The position numbers and the translations under genes are program-made. The notes under the pieces were generated by a model. That model searched no databases. It was not told where the DNA came from and saw only the letters and a list, made by a program, of their open reading frames with translations. This document shows, piece after piece, positions 1-10,836 of a DNA stretch of 64,000 bases (positions are counted from its first letter, which is position 1; every line of letters starts with the position of its first letter). Source of the DNA: Aquilaria yunnanensis (lineage: Eukaryota > Streptophyta > Magnoliopsida > Malvales > Thymelaeaceae); assembly GCA_039654915.1 (NCBI GenBank), contig CM077594.1, positions 71,728,393 to 71,792,392 of the forward strand, read 5' to 3'.

Positions 1-682
1 CGAAGTGCTATCACCCTGGTCAACCACCGACCACGGAAAAGGATTTCGGAGTGAAGGAAGTCATACAGTTTAGGCACTCGACCTTGGTAGCTCGCCAATT
101 CCAACTTCGGAAGCCAGCGTAGCCCCTCATTTGGCACGCCGGCCAAATCACCCTCGGGCAAAAGGACCGACCACCCTCTGGGGGAAAAAGTCCCTCAAAG
201 ATGAATAGACCGAAGTTCTAATCAGACTACGGAAAAGGGCTTTTCGCCTAGAAGTGAGACATCAACCAAAAGGACCTCAGTTGTACGGCAAGAGCCATTA
301 AGGAGTCTCTGACACTCCACTTACACAAATCACCAACACGCCACCTCTAGGAACGGTCTGGCACGACGTCATAATCTAACGTCCTGTCACACGGGGCTAC
401 ACCTACTACGGCTCGCAAGCCGAAGAGCCTGCTGATGGCTAGGGGCCTCCACGCTTAGAAGTACGAACACTAACTAACCCATACACATGCCACACACGTG
501 TCGTCATCTGAAGGGGTCAACCTCTTCCTTTTATACAAGGAAAGTCATCATAGGGAAGGGGGGTTCTTCCAGTGGGAGGGGGGTCTTCCGGTGGGAGGAG
601 TTTTTCCCGTTAAGAGAGAACTTTTTCCAACTAGAGAATGGGTCTTCCTACTGGAGGACCAAAAGGGTAGGAGGATGCTCTC
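1..682 (+). repeat. 5' (U3) part of a Tat-like LTR, family B
   Basis: GC-rich sequence with many CGAAG/TTCGG words like the LTRs of the Tat elements here, but not alignable to LTR A end to end. A TATA-like TTATACAA lies at 531-538, placed as in an LTR promoter, followed by G-rich repeats at 555-660 (GGTCTTCC and GTGGGAGG variants). It stops at 682 where LTR A begins. Its continuation (R-U5) appears to be the minus-strand block 15169-15440, because both junctions carry the same 5-bp duplication. The left end lies outside the window. No gene is seen; the short ORFs at 487-802 overlap in several frames and have no recognisable domain. Confidence 0.6.
678..682 (+). repeat. Target-site duplication CTCTC (partner at 15441-15445)
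   Basis: Five bases directly before LTR A. The bases after this element's right LTR (11810-11814, CAAAT) do not match, but the bases before the inverted LTR copy (15441-15445, GAGAG) are its exact reverse complement. Seen directly; the pairing is the evidence for the inversion. Confidence 0.75.
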
Positions 683-1655
683 TGATAGCCAAAGGCTATT
701 GCCTCCTCGGTAGTAACTCCCTGCCAGAATATTGGCCGAGGAGTCTGACGTCACCCAAGAGAGGATCTTTTTACTGACCTCGAAAGGTGCGAAGTCAAAC
801 ACTATGAGCTCGAGACTTCGGTTAGCTCATCAGGAATTTTGAGGACAACACCATCTCGATCGAGGGGCCAAACTGACTGTCTTCGGGTAAGAGAGCCATC
901 TCTCTGAAGCAAGGAAGAATCTCCCCGAAGGCAGAGGCCCCGAAGAGGATCTTCCCCGAACAAGAAACACCTGAACAAGGGAACCCCCTAACTATGGGTG
1001 TGAGTCCCGAAGAAGATGTTCATCAAGGGAGCTCCAAGAACTATGGGATAGATCCGGAAGGAGGTGCACGCACCGAAGGACGGATAGAATCCGAAGAGGG
1101 TGCACGCACTGAAGGGCGACCTCGCCCAGGGGACCTCGAGAGTACGGTATGAGCATTCAAGGAGCCTCTGACATGTCGCCCACAAGCCCTACACGTCACA
1201 TCTAAACGGCGAACTGACACGCCGCAGCCCCCCCAGGCCTGACACAACCTGTCCGTGTCCAGGGCTAAAGGAGGCTGCAAACGGCTGCCTGTCCCCTAGG
1301 TCCAAAAGTACATATCAAATCCGACCGAACATGTGTCATGATCTGAACGGACCAGCTACTCCTATAAATACTAGGAAATGGGACTGGGCAAAGGATGGGG
1401 CATTTTCCTCCCTCTGAGAAAACACAAAACAGGCAAGACACTTGATCCCTCAGTGTTCTTCCACCACTTTCACTCAGAAAACTGACTTGGGCGTCGGAGG
1501 GTCCTCCCCGGAAAAGCAAACCGGGGACCTCCTAACCTCTTCTTTGAGCTTTTCAGGCACACTCAGCTGGGAAACTAGAGCTCCAGGCGCTCGCCTCCTC
1601 AAGAAGTCTCTCCACCTGTCAACATGACAGCAAACGAAGATGCTTTGGGGCATCA
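683..1655 (+). repeat. 5' LTR of element A
   Basis: 973 bp, TGATAGCC...GGGGCATCA, the same length as the copies at 10837-11809 and 15446-16418. Its first bases form a hairpin (GATAGCC, AAA, GGCTAT). By eye it carries about 20 private differences, mostly C/T and G/A, against about 10 in each of the other two, so it is the most divergent of the three. The start codon of the gag frame (1624) is inside its 3' end. Confidence 0.95.
1363..1370 (+). promoter_or_regulatory. TATA box of the element A 5' LTR promoter
   Basis: TATAAATA in CTCCTATAAATACTAGG, repeated at 11517-11524 and inverted at 15731-15738. About 290 bp from the LTR end, a usual U3/R position. A transcription start about 30 bp downstream is inferred. 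Confidence 0.7.
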
Positions 1656-3255
1656 TTTGGCGCCGTCTGTGGGAACCTACTCCCAGGTAGCTGTTGTCGA
1701 AACTCGGCGTTCGAAGGACAAAGGACTCTCGAAGTCCCCGTCCGCGCCTGAGACCCAACCAGCTACCGAACAAAGTCCCCCAGAGACTTCCTTGCCTGAA
1801 GAGGAACGCCCTCTTGTCATCACCATGGGCTTTTTACGAGACTTTCAGAGGTCTGTTGTGGCTGAAATGACACAACAGATAGACCGAAGGTGGCCGCAAC
1901 CAGCCCAGGCGCAAAAACCAACTTCACCGGCACGACCTCGGGAGAAAAGCCCAAGGGCAACCCATCATAGCCCGGGAAGTGGGGAGCCACGGGAAGAGTC
2001 CTTGACAGATAACTTGCCCCTCGGAGCACGGCTGGCGGAAAGAGCGAGGTCTGAACGACCCGAAGTCCCATCCAGAAGAAGTTTGTCACCAGAGGCAAGG
2101 TCCCCCTCACCTCGGTACCGAAGTCGCTCCCCGAAGAGACGGCAACAGTCCTTTTACCCAAGAACCTCCAAGCACCAGGAAGAGGAGCCCAGTGCTACGC
2201 TCCTCCTGGAGAAAGTCTTGGCAAGACTGGAGAGAGTGCAACAGCAGGTGGCACGCAAGCCTGTTTGGGCCAGGCTAACTGAAACCGTCTCTGGAGATGA
2301 AACTCCTTTCGCCCGAACAGTGGTCGAGGCGGCAATACCAAGTGACTTCAGGCTACCTCGGCTAGAGACCTATGAGGGTCGGACTGATCCCCAGGCCCAC
2401 CTAACAAAGTACAAACGCAGCATGGTGCTACACGGGGCTGATGATGCTACACTCTGCAAGTGCTTTGAAGTCACCCTCGCAGGACCAGCAACTGCCTGGT
2501 ACAATTCCCTGCCTCCCGAAAACATCAGGGGGTTCCAGGAGCTGTCCACAGCGTTCACCCAACAGTTCATTGGGAGCAAGCCGACGGCAAAGATGCCCGT
2601 CCAGATGTTTGACATAGCACAAAGAAACGGGGAGACCATCCGTGACTATGTCGAGAGGTTCAACAGAGAGGCCCTCTGTGTTCCGGACTTTCGTCCCGAA
2701 ATTCGTATCCTCGCCATGACGAGGGGCCTCCGGAGGGATTCGCACTTGTTTTATGAATTCTCCAAAGATCCCCCGGACACGCTGGGAGAATTCTACCGAA
2801 GGGCTGAACAACATATGACAGCCGAAGAGCTGAGAATGACTGGACCGAAGGCTGACCATATTCACGCTCGTGGCGAAGGGTGCAGCCAGCAAGCCCGGTG
2901 TCCAACGGAACAATTAGGCCGACCTCGGAGAATGCGAGTAGGAGGAAGGAAGCCCCAAAACTTTACACCTCTGAGCACCACGAGGGCTAACGTCCTCATG
3001 GCGTTGGAAAAACAGGGGGCTCAAATCCAACGATCGAGGGGCATGACTGCTGACAACAGAAGGAACATGAAGAAGTTCTGTCAGTTCCACCGTGATCACG
3101 GTCATGACACCGAACACTGCTTTCAGTTGAAAAAGTACATTGAATCACTAATAAAGCAGGGCCAGCTTCGGCGTTATTTGAGAATGCCTTCCCCGAAGGG
3201 GAAAAAAGAGGAAGAAGGAAAGCCCGATGATGAGGATTACGATTCAGATAGGTGA
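1624..3255 (+). pseudogene. gag: gag of element A (capsid/nucleocapsid), ends at an in-frame stop
   Basis: 543 codons. An arginine/serine/proline-rich N-terminal part (residues about 25-190) is followed by a Retrotrans_gag capsid domain (about 220-400; WYNSLP, YVERFNREAL, FYRRAEQHM) and a zinc-knuckle-like motif near 484 (CQFHRDHGHDTEHC) before a basic tail. The start at 1624 lies in the LTR and the frame runs through the PBS; element A2 keeps the same start and reading (MTxNxxAxGxHLAPSVGT). The next methionine is near residue 67 (MGFLRDF). The TGA at 3253-3255 replaces an arginine codon in A2 (CGG), so it looks like a nonsense change in a gag-pol frame that was once continuous. Virus-like particle assembly is the family role. 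Confidence 0.88.
1658..1675 (+). other. Primer binding site (tRNA-Asp-like)
   Basis: TGGCGCCGTCTGTGGGAA begins two bases after the LTR. The first nine bases complement the conserved 3' end of plant tRNA-Asp (ending ACGGCGCCA); the rest fits less well, so the exact primer tRNA is uncertain. The same site follows the LTR of element A2 at 55202. It is also read as part of the gag frame. Confidence 0.7.
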
Positions 3256-6200
3256 AGGAACCGAAGTCCGAGAAGGTGTCCTCCACCTTCAGCAGGAGTA
3301 ATACAGACGATCACAACCGGACTTCCATCCTCGGAAAGAAAAAGAAGGGCCAGAGAGATAGCAGTGATGGAATATCAGAGCCCAACGAAAAAATTGGCCC
3401 GTGAGGATGGCTCCACCATCGTATTTCCCCATGACGATCCATTGCTGATAATGGCGAGGATAGGAAACTGGGACGTCAAGAGGGTACTGCTGGACGATGG
3501 GTCAAACGCAGACGTCTTGTTCTCACATTTGCTGCCAAGCTTGGCCGTATCCAGGAGTGACCTCAAGGCTGTTACTTCACCCACGTTCGGCGTAGGACCA
3601 TCTGAGCTACCTGTCCTCGGGTGGATCGACCTCCCCTTGATGATGAAAGGAACTTCGGAGAAAGGAACTGCTGAGTTGTTCGCCTCTACCATGGCAAGAT
3701 TCATAGTCATGGACGTTCCTTCGTCATACAACGCCATCCTCGGCAGACAGACACAGGGAAATTTGCACATTCGCCCTGATGTAAAGTACTTGACCGTCAC
3801 CTTCGCCACCAAAGAAGGAGACGCAAAGATCTTCATTGATCAAGGCGAGCTGAGAAAGGTGTTCGTCAGAGCACGAAAGGCTCCAGCAAGCAACTTAGCA
3901 CATGCTGTAGAAGCAAAAGAGCTGGAAAGGGGCGAGGCAAAAGATCCCACAAAAGCGGAAACAGAAGAAGTAGAGCTTGTCCCAAGCCATAGTACCCGAA
4001 TAGGGAAAAGCATGGCCGAAGGAGACAAGGAAAAACTTGTATCTTTTCTGCTTGCAAATAAAGATCTGTTCGCCTACTCGCCGAAGGACATGCCAGGGGT
4101 AAACGCTCGTATAATCCAGCATAGCCTCAAAGCGAGTACGGAAATAAAACCTGTCCGGCAAAAGAAACGGAGCATCTCAGCTAACAAAAGTGACTTCGTC
4201 AAGACTAAAGTCCAGCGTCTGATAGACGCTAGCGTTATCCGGGAGGTAAACTACCCCGAATGGCTAAGCAACGTGGTAATTGCCACAAAAGAAGGAATTA
4301 GTAAGCTCCGGATGTGCATCGACTTCAGAAATTTGAACGATGCTTGCCCGAAAGATTCATATCCTCTTCCGCCAATAGACTAACTGGTAGACTCAACTAC
4401 CGAGTACGGGCTCCTAAGTTTCCTGGACGCTTTCAGCGGGTATCATCAGAGCAGGATGGACCCCGAAGATGAAGAGAAGACTGCCTTCATCACTGAGGGA
4501 GGAACATATTGCTATATCAGGATGCCCTTCAGACTCAAAAATGCAGGAGCCACCTACCAGAGGCTGATGAACAAGGTCTTCAAAGACCAAATGGGGAGGA
4601 ACATGGAGGTGTATATTGATGATATGATAGTCAAAAGCAAACTGCCTGGCTACCACGTTGCAGATTTAGAGGAAACCTTCCAAAAACTCAGAGCCTTCGG
4701 GATCCGCCTTAATCCTGAGAAATGCATCTTCGGGGTGACCTCGGGAAAGTTCCTTGGGTACATGGTATCCGAAAGAGGCATCGATGCTAACCCCGAGAAG
4801 ATTAAGGCTCTGCTTGAATTCCGAACTCCTGCCACAGTCAAAGACGTGAAAAGACTCACCGGAAGAATAACCTCTTTGAGCAGGTTTATTTCCAGGTACG
4901 GAGATAGGTGTCGACCCTTCTTCAAAGTCCTCACAAAGGCAGCAAAGATGGAAGACGACCTCGGAAGGAATGGTCATCCTTGGGATGAAGATTGCCAAAA
5001 AGCCTGGGAAGAACTCAAAGTCTACTTGGCCAGCCTGCCGACGCTGCGGCAACCTCGGGAGGGAGAGCCCCTCGTATTATACCTCGCCGTCACAGAAAAA
5101 GCTGTGAGCTCGATCCTCGTGAAAGAAGAAGGGCCAAAGCAATGGCCAGTCTACTATGTCAGCAAGTCCCTGCAAGGCGCCGAAGTCCGATACCCTTTGC
5201 TTCAAAAAGCTATATATGCCTTAGTGCTTGCAGGGAGAAGGCTGCGGCCATACTTTCAGGCTCACCCCATTATCGTCCGAAGTACCCTGCCTCTACGGGA
5301 TGTTATGAGGAAAGTTGATCACTCGGGAAGGCTTTCCAAGTGGTGTATAGAGCTTGGCGAACACGACATCACGTATGAACCCCGGAAAGCTATAAAAGCT
5401 CAAGCTTTCGCAGACTTCATCACCGAAGTACCAAACACCGAGGAGGGACATTCATTTTCGGGCGAAGATGAGCCAGAATGGACGTTATATGTTGACGGGG
5501 CCTCAAGATCCGAACACCAGGGAGCTGGAGTGATTATCAGAGGCCCCGAAGGCCTAGAAGTAATGAAGGCCATCAAGTTCAGTTTCAATGCTACCAACAA
5601 TATGGCCGAGTATGAGGCCCTCATAGCAGGATTACGCCTGGCCAGAAAAATTGGCGTGAGAAACTTGAAAGCCCATAGTGATTCCCAGCTGGTGGTCCGA
5701 CAAATGGCAGGGGACTATGGCACGAAAGACCCGACCTTGGTGAAATACCATGAGTTGGTAACAAAGCTTATTCGGGAGTTCGAAGCTGTGAAAATCGAGA
5801 ATGTACCCCGACGAGAAAATGCTCAGGCAGACTGTTTGGCGAAGTCCAAAACTTGCACCGAAGTGCTAAGCCACCCCAGCATCGCGGTGTTAAGCATAGA
5901 GACCTCGGGGAAAGGATGGAAAGAACCAATCAAAATGTATCTCACAACCAACACACTCCCCGAAGACCCCAGCAAAGCCACAAAAGTGCGAAGGCGCTCC
6001 GGACGTTTCTTCTTAATTGGAGAAGAACTATATCGGCAAGGATATGCAAATCCACTACAGAGGTGTGTTGGTGAAGAGGATACTGAAATGATCCTTGAAG
6101 AAGTTCATGAAGGCGCCTGTGGTTCGCACATCGGAACCGACGCCCTGGCAGCAGTGATACTTCACCAAGGATACTTCTGGCCTACCCTGAGAAAGGACAC

Positions 6201-7152
6201 CAAGCAGTTCATCCGGAAATGTGGTAGTTGCCAGAGACATGCGAACATCCAAAGAACACCCTCGGAGTTCGTGACTTCGGCAGACTATCCTTGGCCCTTC
6301 GCAGTTTGGGGCATAGATCTCATTGGGCCACTCCCAACGGCGCCTGGAGGCGTAAAGTTCTGCGTAGAAGCAGTAGACTATTTCTCTAAGTGGGTCGAGG
6401 CAGAACCTCTGACAACTATCTCGGCAAAAGAAGTGCAGAAGTTCGTATGGAAAAACATCGTATGCAGATTTGGCATACCGAGGGTACTCGTAGCGGACAA
6501 TGGGTCCCAGTTCATAGACAAAGGATTCCAAGAGTTCATTAGCGACCTCGGGACAAAAATGCACTTCGCCCCAGTAGCTCACCCCCAAAGTAATGGGCAG
6601 GTGGAAGTATCTAACAGGACCATAAAAAATGGTCTGAAAAAGAGATTGGGAGAAGCAAAAGGGAAATGGCTAGGAGAACTCCAAAGTGTGTTATGGAGTT
6701 ACCGAACAACACCCCGAAGAGCCACAGGGGAAACGCCCTTTTCACTCATCTTCCGCACAGAGGCCATCATCCCTGTCGAGGTAGTACAACCGTCAATACG
6801 AGTCCAAGTGTTCGATGAAAATGGAAATGACCTCGGCCTGAGAACCAAGCTCGACCTCGTCGGCGAACACAGAGAAGTAGCCGAGCTGAGAAGAAAAGCT
6901 TTCCAGCAAAGAGTAGCAGCAGCCATAAACCTACGCGCCAGGCCAAAGGGAATAAAACAGGGAGACCTCGTTCTCCGAAAGGCTGAATTTGCACCTCGAA
7001 AGCCGTCCCACGGGGTACTTCACGCAAATTGGGAAGGACCCTACCTGGTACTTGCCGAAGTACGAAATGGAGTTTATAAGCTCGGCGATGCCGAAGGCAT
7101 AGAATTAAAAAACACTTGGCACTCAGAGGCCTTGAAAAAATTCTATGCCTAA
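3256..7152 (+). pseudogene. pol: pol of element A: protease, RT, RNase H, archaeal-type RNase H, integrase
   Basis: Same frame as gag. Protease: LLDDGSNADVLF, where the usual D-T/S-G is DDG. RT begins with EVNYPEWLSNVV and MCIDFRNLND; a TAA at 4381-4383 interrupts it after PPID. The frame then stays open to 7152. In the part from 4456 (898 aa), the RT active site YIDD is at residues 53-56, and MPFRLKNAG has Arg where related elements have Gly. The RT-linked RNase H is at about 200-290. A second RNase H at about 342-465 has the D-E-D-D set (YVDGAS, AEYEAL, HSDSQL, NAQADC). The integrase HHCC finger lies at about 550-592 (CGSCQRH), its catalytic residues are in WGIDLIG, VADNGSQF and NGQVEVSN, and a GPY motif (WEGPYLV) is near 861. 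Domain order gives Tat lineage. Confidence 0.92.
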
Positions 7153-7560
7153 AAAGTTTGGTGGGAACGTTGTATTGCACAAGTTGGACAAATTTGTCTA
7201 AGTAAAAAGTTCTGAAGAAGTACAAAACAAGAGTCTCACAAAAGCAGAAGTACAAAACAAGAGTCTCACGAAAGCAATCGCAAAGGAAAGCAAAAGTAAG
7301 GTTTTCCGAAGTCTCTTGAGCGAATATGTTCGGGACAAAGGAAAGCAAAAGTAAGGTTTTCCGAAGTCTCTTGAGTGAATATGTTCGGGATAAAAGAAAG
7401 CAAAAGTATGGTTTTTCGAAGTCTCTCGAGCGAATATATTCGGGACAGTGGGAAACAAAGGAATCTGGCAAAAATACTTAGCCAAATTTTTATCTATTGA
7501 GCCAAAGAGTGCTTACAGAGAAGAAAGTTGCTGAAAGACTACAAAAAATAAGAAGAAAAT
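7153..7560 (+). repeat. Tandem repeats between pol and the antisense gene
   Basis: Two 29-30-bp units (GAAGTACAAAACAAGAGTCT...) at about 7215-7275, then three to four units of about 60-65 bp at 7270-7470, built on GGTTTTCCGAAGTCTCTTG and AATATGTTCGGGA. Element A2 has a related array at 60380-60870. No coding signal on the plus strand; the region is the shared 3' end of two converging transcripts. Confidence 0.8.
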
Positions 7561-7580
7561 GAAGACAAAAGGCCCTAGTA

Positions 7581-10004
7581 CTAAGGAACCTCGGTATCTT
7601 GAGAACTGCCAGCCTCTGTGCTTTTGTCAGCAGCCTTCGGCGCCGGGAGAGAAGGAGGCAGTTTCAAGTGCTCGATCTTGGACCAAGTCCACCGAGGCTC
7701 CTTGGGGATGTTCATGCCTTCCAGGAAGGAGAGGTCAAAATCTGGGAACTTCTGCAGAATTTGGTGCCGAACAAGACAGAAGCCGTCTTGAAAGGCCAAC
7801 TTCATCATATCATCGGACTCCCGCTTCTTGACCGCCAAATCTGCATAGTCCTTCTCCAGATCCTTGAGCTTTCTCTTCAAAGCCTTCGTCTTCTTCTTCT
7901 CTTCTGAAGGCTTCCTCAGAGATGCGACCTCGGCTTCGAGCTGGGCCTTTTCCTCGAGCGTCTTCGCAAGGATTGCGTCACTTTCTGACTTATCCTTTTG
8001 AATCGTTTCTATGATCGAAGTCAGCTCCACCATCCGAGAGCCGATGTCGGAAAGTTTCTGGGAGGTGCCTTTCTCAAGTTCCTCTTTCTCTTTTATGAAC
8101 CCCTCCCGAAGTTCAGCAATTTCCTTCTCTGAAGACTGCTTCAGCTGAGCATTGTCGGCAGCCAACGCCGAACACTGGGCCTTCGTCTTGGTGTAAAGGT
8201 CCCAGAGTGACGCCCTCTTTTCTGACTCTCGCGCCACCCGAACACGGAGCAACCCGGCATACCCCATCAGCTGCAAAAAAAGCAAACAAAGGGAAAATGA
8301 TGCTAACTAAAAAGCAAAGGTGAAATTGGCACTAAGGAAACAGTGAAGCGTACCTGGGCGGCATGTTCAGTGAGTTTGGCGGCCAAAGAGATGTCGCCTG
8401 GGTAAGCCTCCGTAAGGGCCTTGTAAGAGGCCTCAGTAAACACCCCTTTGCACATCTGCCTGGCCATCTCGGGACAGTCCTCAGAGTACATATTCATGTC
8501 CTCCGTGAATGTCCAGAAGGGCTCCTTCGGAACTTTCCCTGCTGGGACTTTGGCATCCCGAAGGGCCCTTTTGCGGGCGTGTTCGGCAACCCAGTCAAGA
8601 GTGGCTACCTCCGTTGCACAACAAGGCAGAAAAATTGGTTAAGGCCAGAAAACCCTTAAGGATTTACAAGAGAAAAAAAAGTTCTACGACAAAATACAAA
8701 CCTGCTGGTACCTCGGTAACGTCGTCGTCAAGAATCGACGTCGCCTCAGTAGAGATCCCCTTGCCTTTTATTTCGCGCCGTTCCTCGGCAGAAGGGGTCT
8801 CCTCCCCATCGCCCTCCAGAAGAGCATGCGAAGGCGTGGGGCTTTGAGGAAGGACGTCGGAAGAAGGAACGTCGACAAAAGGAACCTCGGGCAAAGGGGC
8901 AGCAGGGTCTTCGGGCTCCTCGCCTACCTCCTCCGGAATTTGCGGAAGAGAGGAAGGAGCAGCTTTCTTTGCCCGTTTGGAAGGAGGGCCGCCCGAAGTC
9001 TGCTTCCGCCTCCGAGAGGCGGCCTTCTTTGTCTGTTCGCCCCTCTCGGCCTGCCCGGTAAAAAGAGCCTTGTAGAAGGCAGCCGCGTTGTTGCCCATCT
9101 CCGAAAAAAGAAAAAGAAGATCAGTGTAAGTCCAAGATGAAGTTATGAAGGAAAAAATGAGAAAGTAACTTACTCTCGTAAAAAGACTCATAAGTCTCTT
9201 TCCCCCGAAGGAGTTTCACGAGCTAGGAGTCCTTCCCCGAAGAAGCCGGTTTCGGCATGTTGAGGTCTGTCACATGCTCCTTTACCACCTTGAGTTCCCG
9301 AAGGACCTCTTCGGTCATGAGCCTCCAGTTGATCGGAAAGGGGTAAAGGGCACGAGGAGAGACCTCGGCAGCCTAGTCAGAGACGGCCCGGATGCGCCTA
9401 TCGAAGTCCTCAAAGATAGGTGCTACGTCGGCGTCTAGCAGTATCTTCGGGTCAACAACATCCATCGTGAGCCTCCCCTGAGCCCACTTGGTCGGGACGT
9501 GCGACCAAGCCTCTGACTTCTTCAGGAAAAAGAATTTTTGTTGCCACCCTCGCCAGCTGTCTTTGGTGGCGAAGGTGAACGTATACTTTTTGCTCCCGGA
9601 TCCCCGAGGTAGCATAAAGTTGAAGCCACCCTTCGGGACCACGAAGAGCTTGTAGTACTGGAGAAAAACTACAAAGTGAGGTTTTATTTTGAAAACGCCG
9701 CACATACAGAGGAAGGCGTTGAAATAGCAGTACGAGTTTGGTGGGAGTTGGTTAACGGCAATGCCATGGAAGTTGCAGAACGCGCTAACCATCTCCGGGG
9801 GGGGATACCAGAGTCCGGCCTTCAGTTGGGCTCCGAAAACGGTGATTTCATCACTTCGGTTGGAGAAAGGAAATTGGTCAGGACGGGGCAACCTCATCAC
9901 AGAGTAAGAGGGTAAGAAAACTTTTTCTTCCACTTCGCTAGTTTTGCCGGAGTAGTGCAGCAGGGGTGAGAAAGAAGAGGTTGCCAACTCTCGGGAATAG
10001 GCAT
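7581..10004 (-). pseudogene. Antisense multi-exon gene of a Tat element (Transposase_28-like domain plus coiled coil)
   Basis: Opposite to gag-pol. Proposed exons: 10004-9174, 9100-8702, 8613-8354 and 8270-7581. Introns: 9173-9101 (donor GTAAGT; acceptor CAG changed to CGG), 8701-8614 (donor GTTTGT; acceptor apparently AG to AA) and 8353-8271 (donor GTACGC, acceptor TTTGCAG, phase 0, joining HAAQ to LMGYAG). Exon 1 resembles the 'putative gypsy-type transposon' family (Transposase_28, PF04195, recognised from memory; FCNFHGIAVNQLPPNS, FVVPKGGFNFMLPRG). Exon 2 is acidic with basic clusters (SRRRKQTSGG, SKRAKKA). Exon 4 is a coiled coil of heptads rich in E, K and L. The start at 10004 is chosen because MxxPESWQPLL is shared with A2. 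Breaks: a frame change after about 35 codons and TAG stops near 9373 and 9222. Function unknown. Confidence 0.72.
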
Positions 10005-10250
10005 GATGAAAACGAGTTTGGGAAAACCAAGGAAAATAAGTTTGGGAAAAACAAAGAAGAATCTTTGAAAAAAGCAGAAGGACTAAAACCCACCAAAGGT
10101 CTTGCCGGAATCTGGATTTCTGGAAGCCGTCGTGAAAAGTGGTCGGAAAAACGCCTGAAAAAGGAGAATCGCTGCGGAAAATCGGGAGAGAATTAGAAGG
10201 CAGAAGAAAGCAAAAGCAGAAGCAAAAAGAGGGTTATGACAGGGCTGGTG

Positions 10251-10258
10251 TATATATA
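10251..10258 (-). promoter_or_regulatory. TATA box for the antisense gene
   Basis: TATATATA, reading CCTATATATACACC on the minus strand, about 250 bp upstream of the proposed start codon. Element A2 has CTTATAAATAG at the matching place (63553-63563). A G-box-like CCACGTGTC lies further upstream near 10413. Promoter activity is inferred. Confidence 0.5.
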
Positions 10259-10539
10259 GGCCAAGAAGGCCAGGTGAACCGTCGTCATTAGTACCCCTCG
10301 GAAGGCGAAGCGTCGCCATAACTGCTAAATGCGCCTGAAAAGTCACGCCTGCCGTACTCAGTGCATTCCCACCCAATAATAGTGTGCCATGTGTCGGTCA
10401 TCGAGCAGCAAACGTGCCACGTGTCATCCATCACGTCGAGCACGCCCTCTGACACCATTTGGTCTAGAGGCGCTGCCCTAGACTGACTCTACTGGACACA
10501 GGACACGACGCATGAGCAGACCTATAAAGGCCAAAAAAG

Positions 10540-10800
10540 TAGGTTACCTCGAAGACACCAAAAGACAGCCTGTGACTTCGGGCAAAAGGTCTATCTTCGG
10601 TACAAGGTTATCCTATTTTCCCTCGCCACGAGGACACCAAGAGACAGCCTGTGACTTCGGGCAAAGGGTGTATCTTCGGCATAGGGACAGCCTATCTTCT
10701 CGTGCCTCGAGGACGCAAAAAGGGCTGCCCATCGCTTCAGGCAGAAGAAGGCGTCTTCGGCGCAGATATCACAACCACAGGACCCGAAAACCGATGAACC
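10540..10800 (+). repeat. Tandem repeats before the 3' LTR of element A
   Basis: About three units of 70-85 bp sharing CGAAGACACCAAAAGACAGC, TGTGACTTCGGGCAAA and TATCTTCGGYAYAG, each more diverged than the last. The same kind of array is at 63840-64000 in element A2. No gene seen. Confidence 0.75.
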
Positions 10801-10823
10801 GAAGTTTCTCACTTCGGCTTTTC

Positions 10824-10836
10824 GGAGGGGGGCCTG
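10824..10836 (+). other. Polypurine tract
   Basis: GGAGGGGGGCCTG directly before the 3' LTR start TGATAGCC; a purine run in the place where plus-strand DNA synthesis is primed in LTR elements. Confidence 0.75.

Noticed and set aside
1474..1773. Minus-strand ORF of 99 codons recurring in all LTR A copies
   Set aside because: A shadow of the LTR end and the gag frame; it recurs only because the LTR does.
4650..5052. Minus-strand ORFs opposite RT, also present at 58151-58580
   Set aside because: They are mirror frames of conserved RT codons and share stops with shifts of the sense frame.
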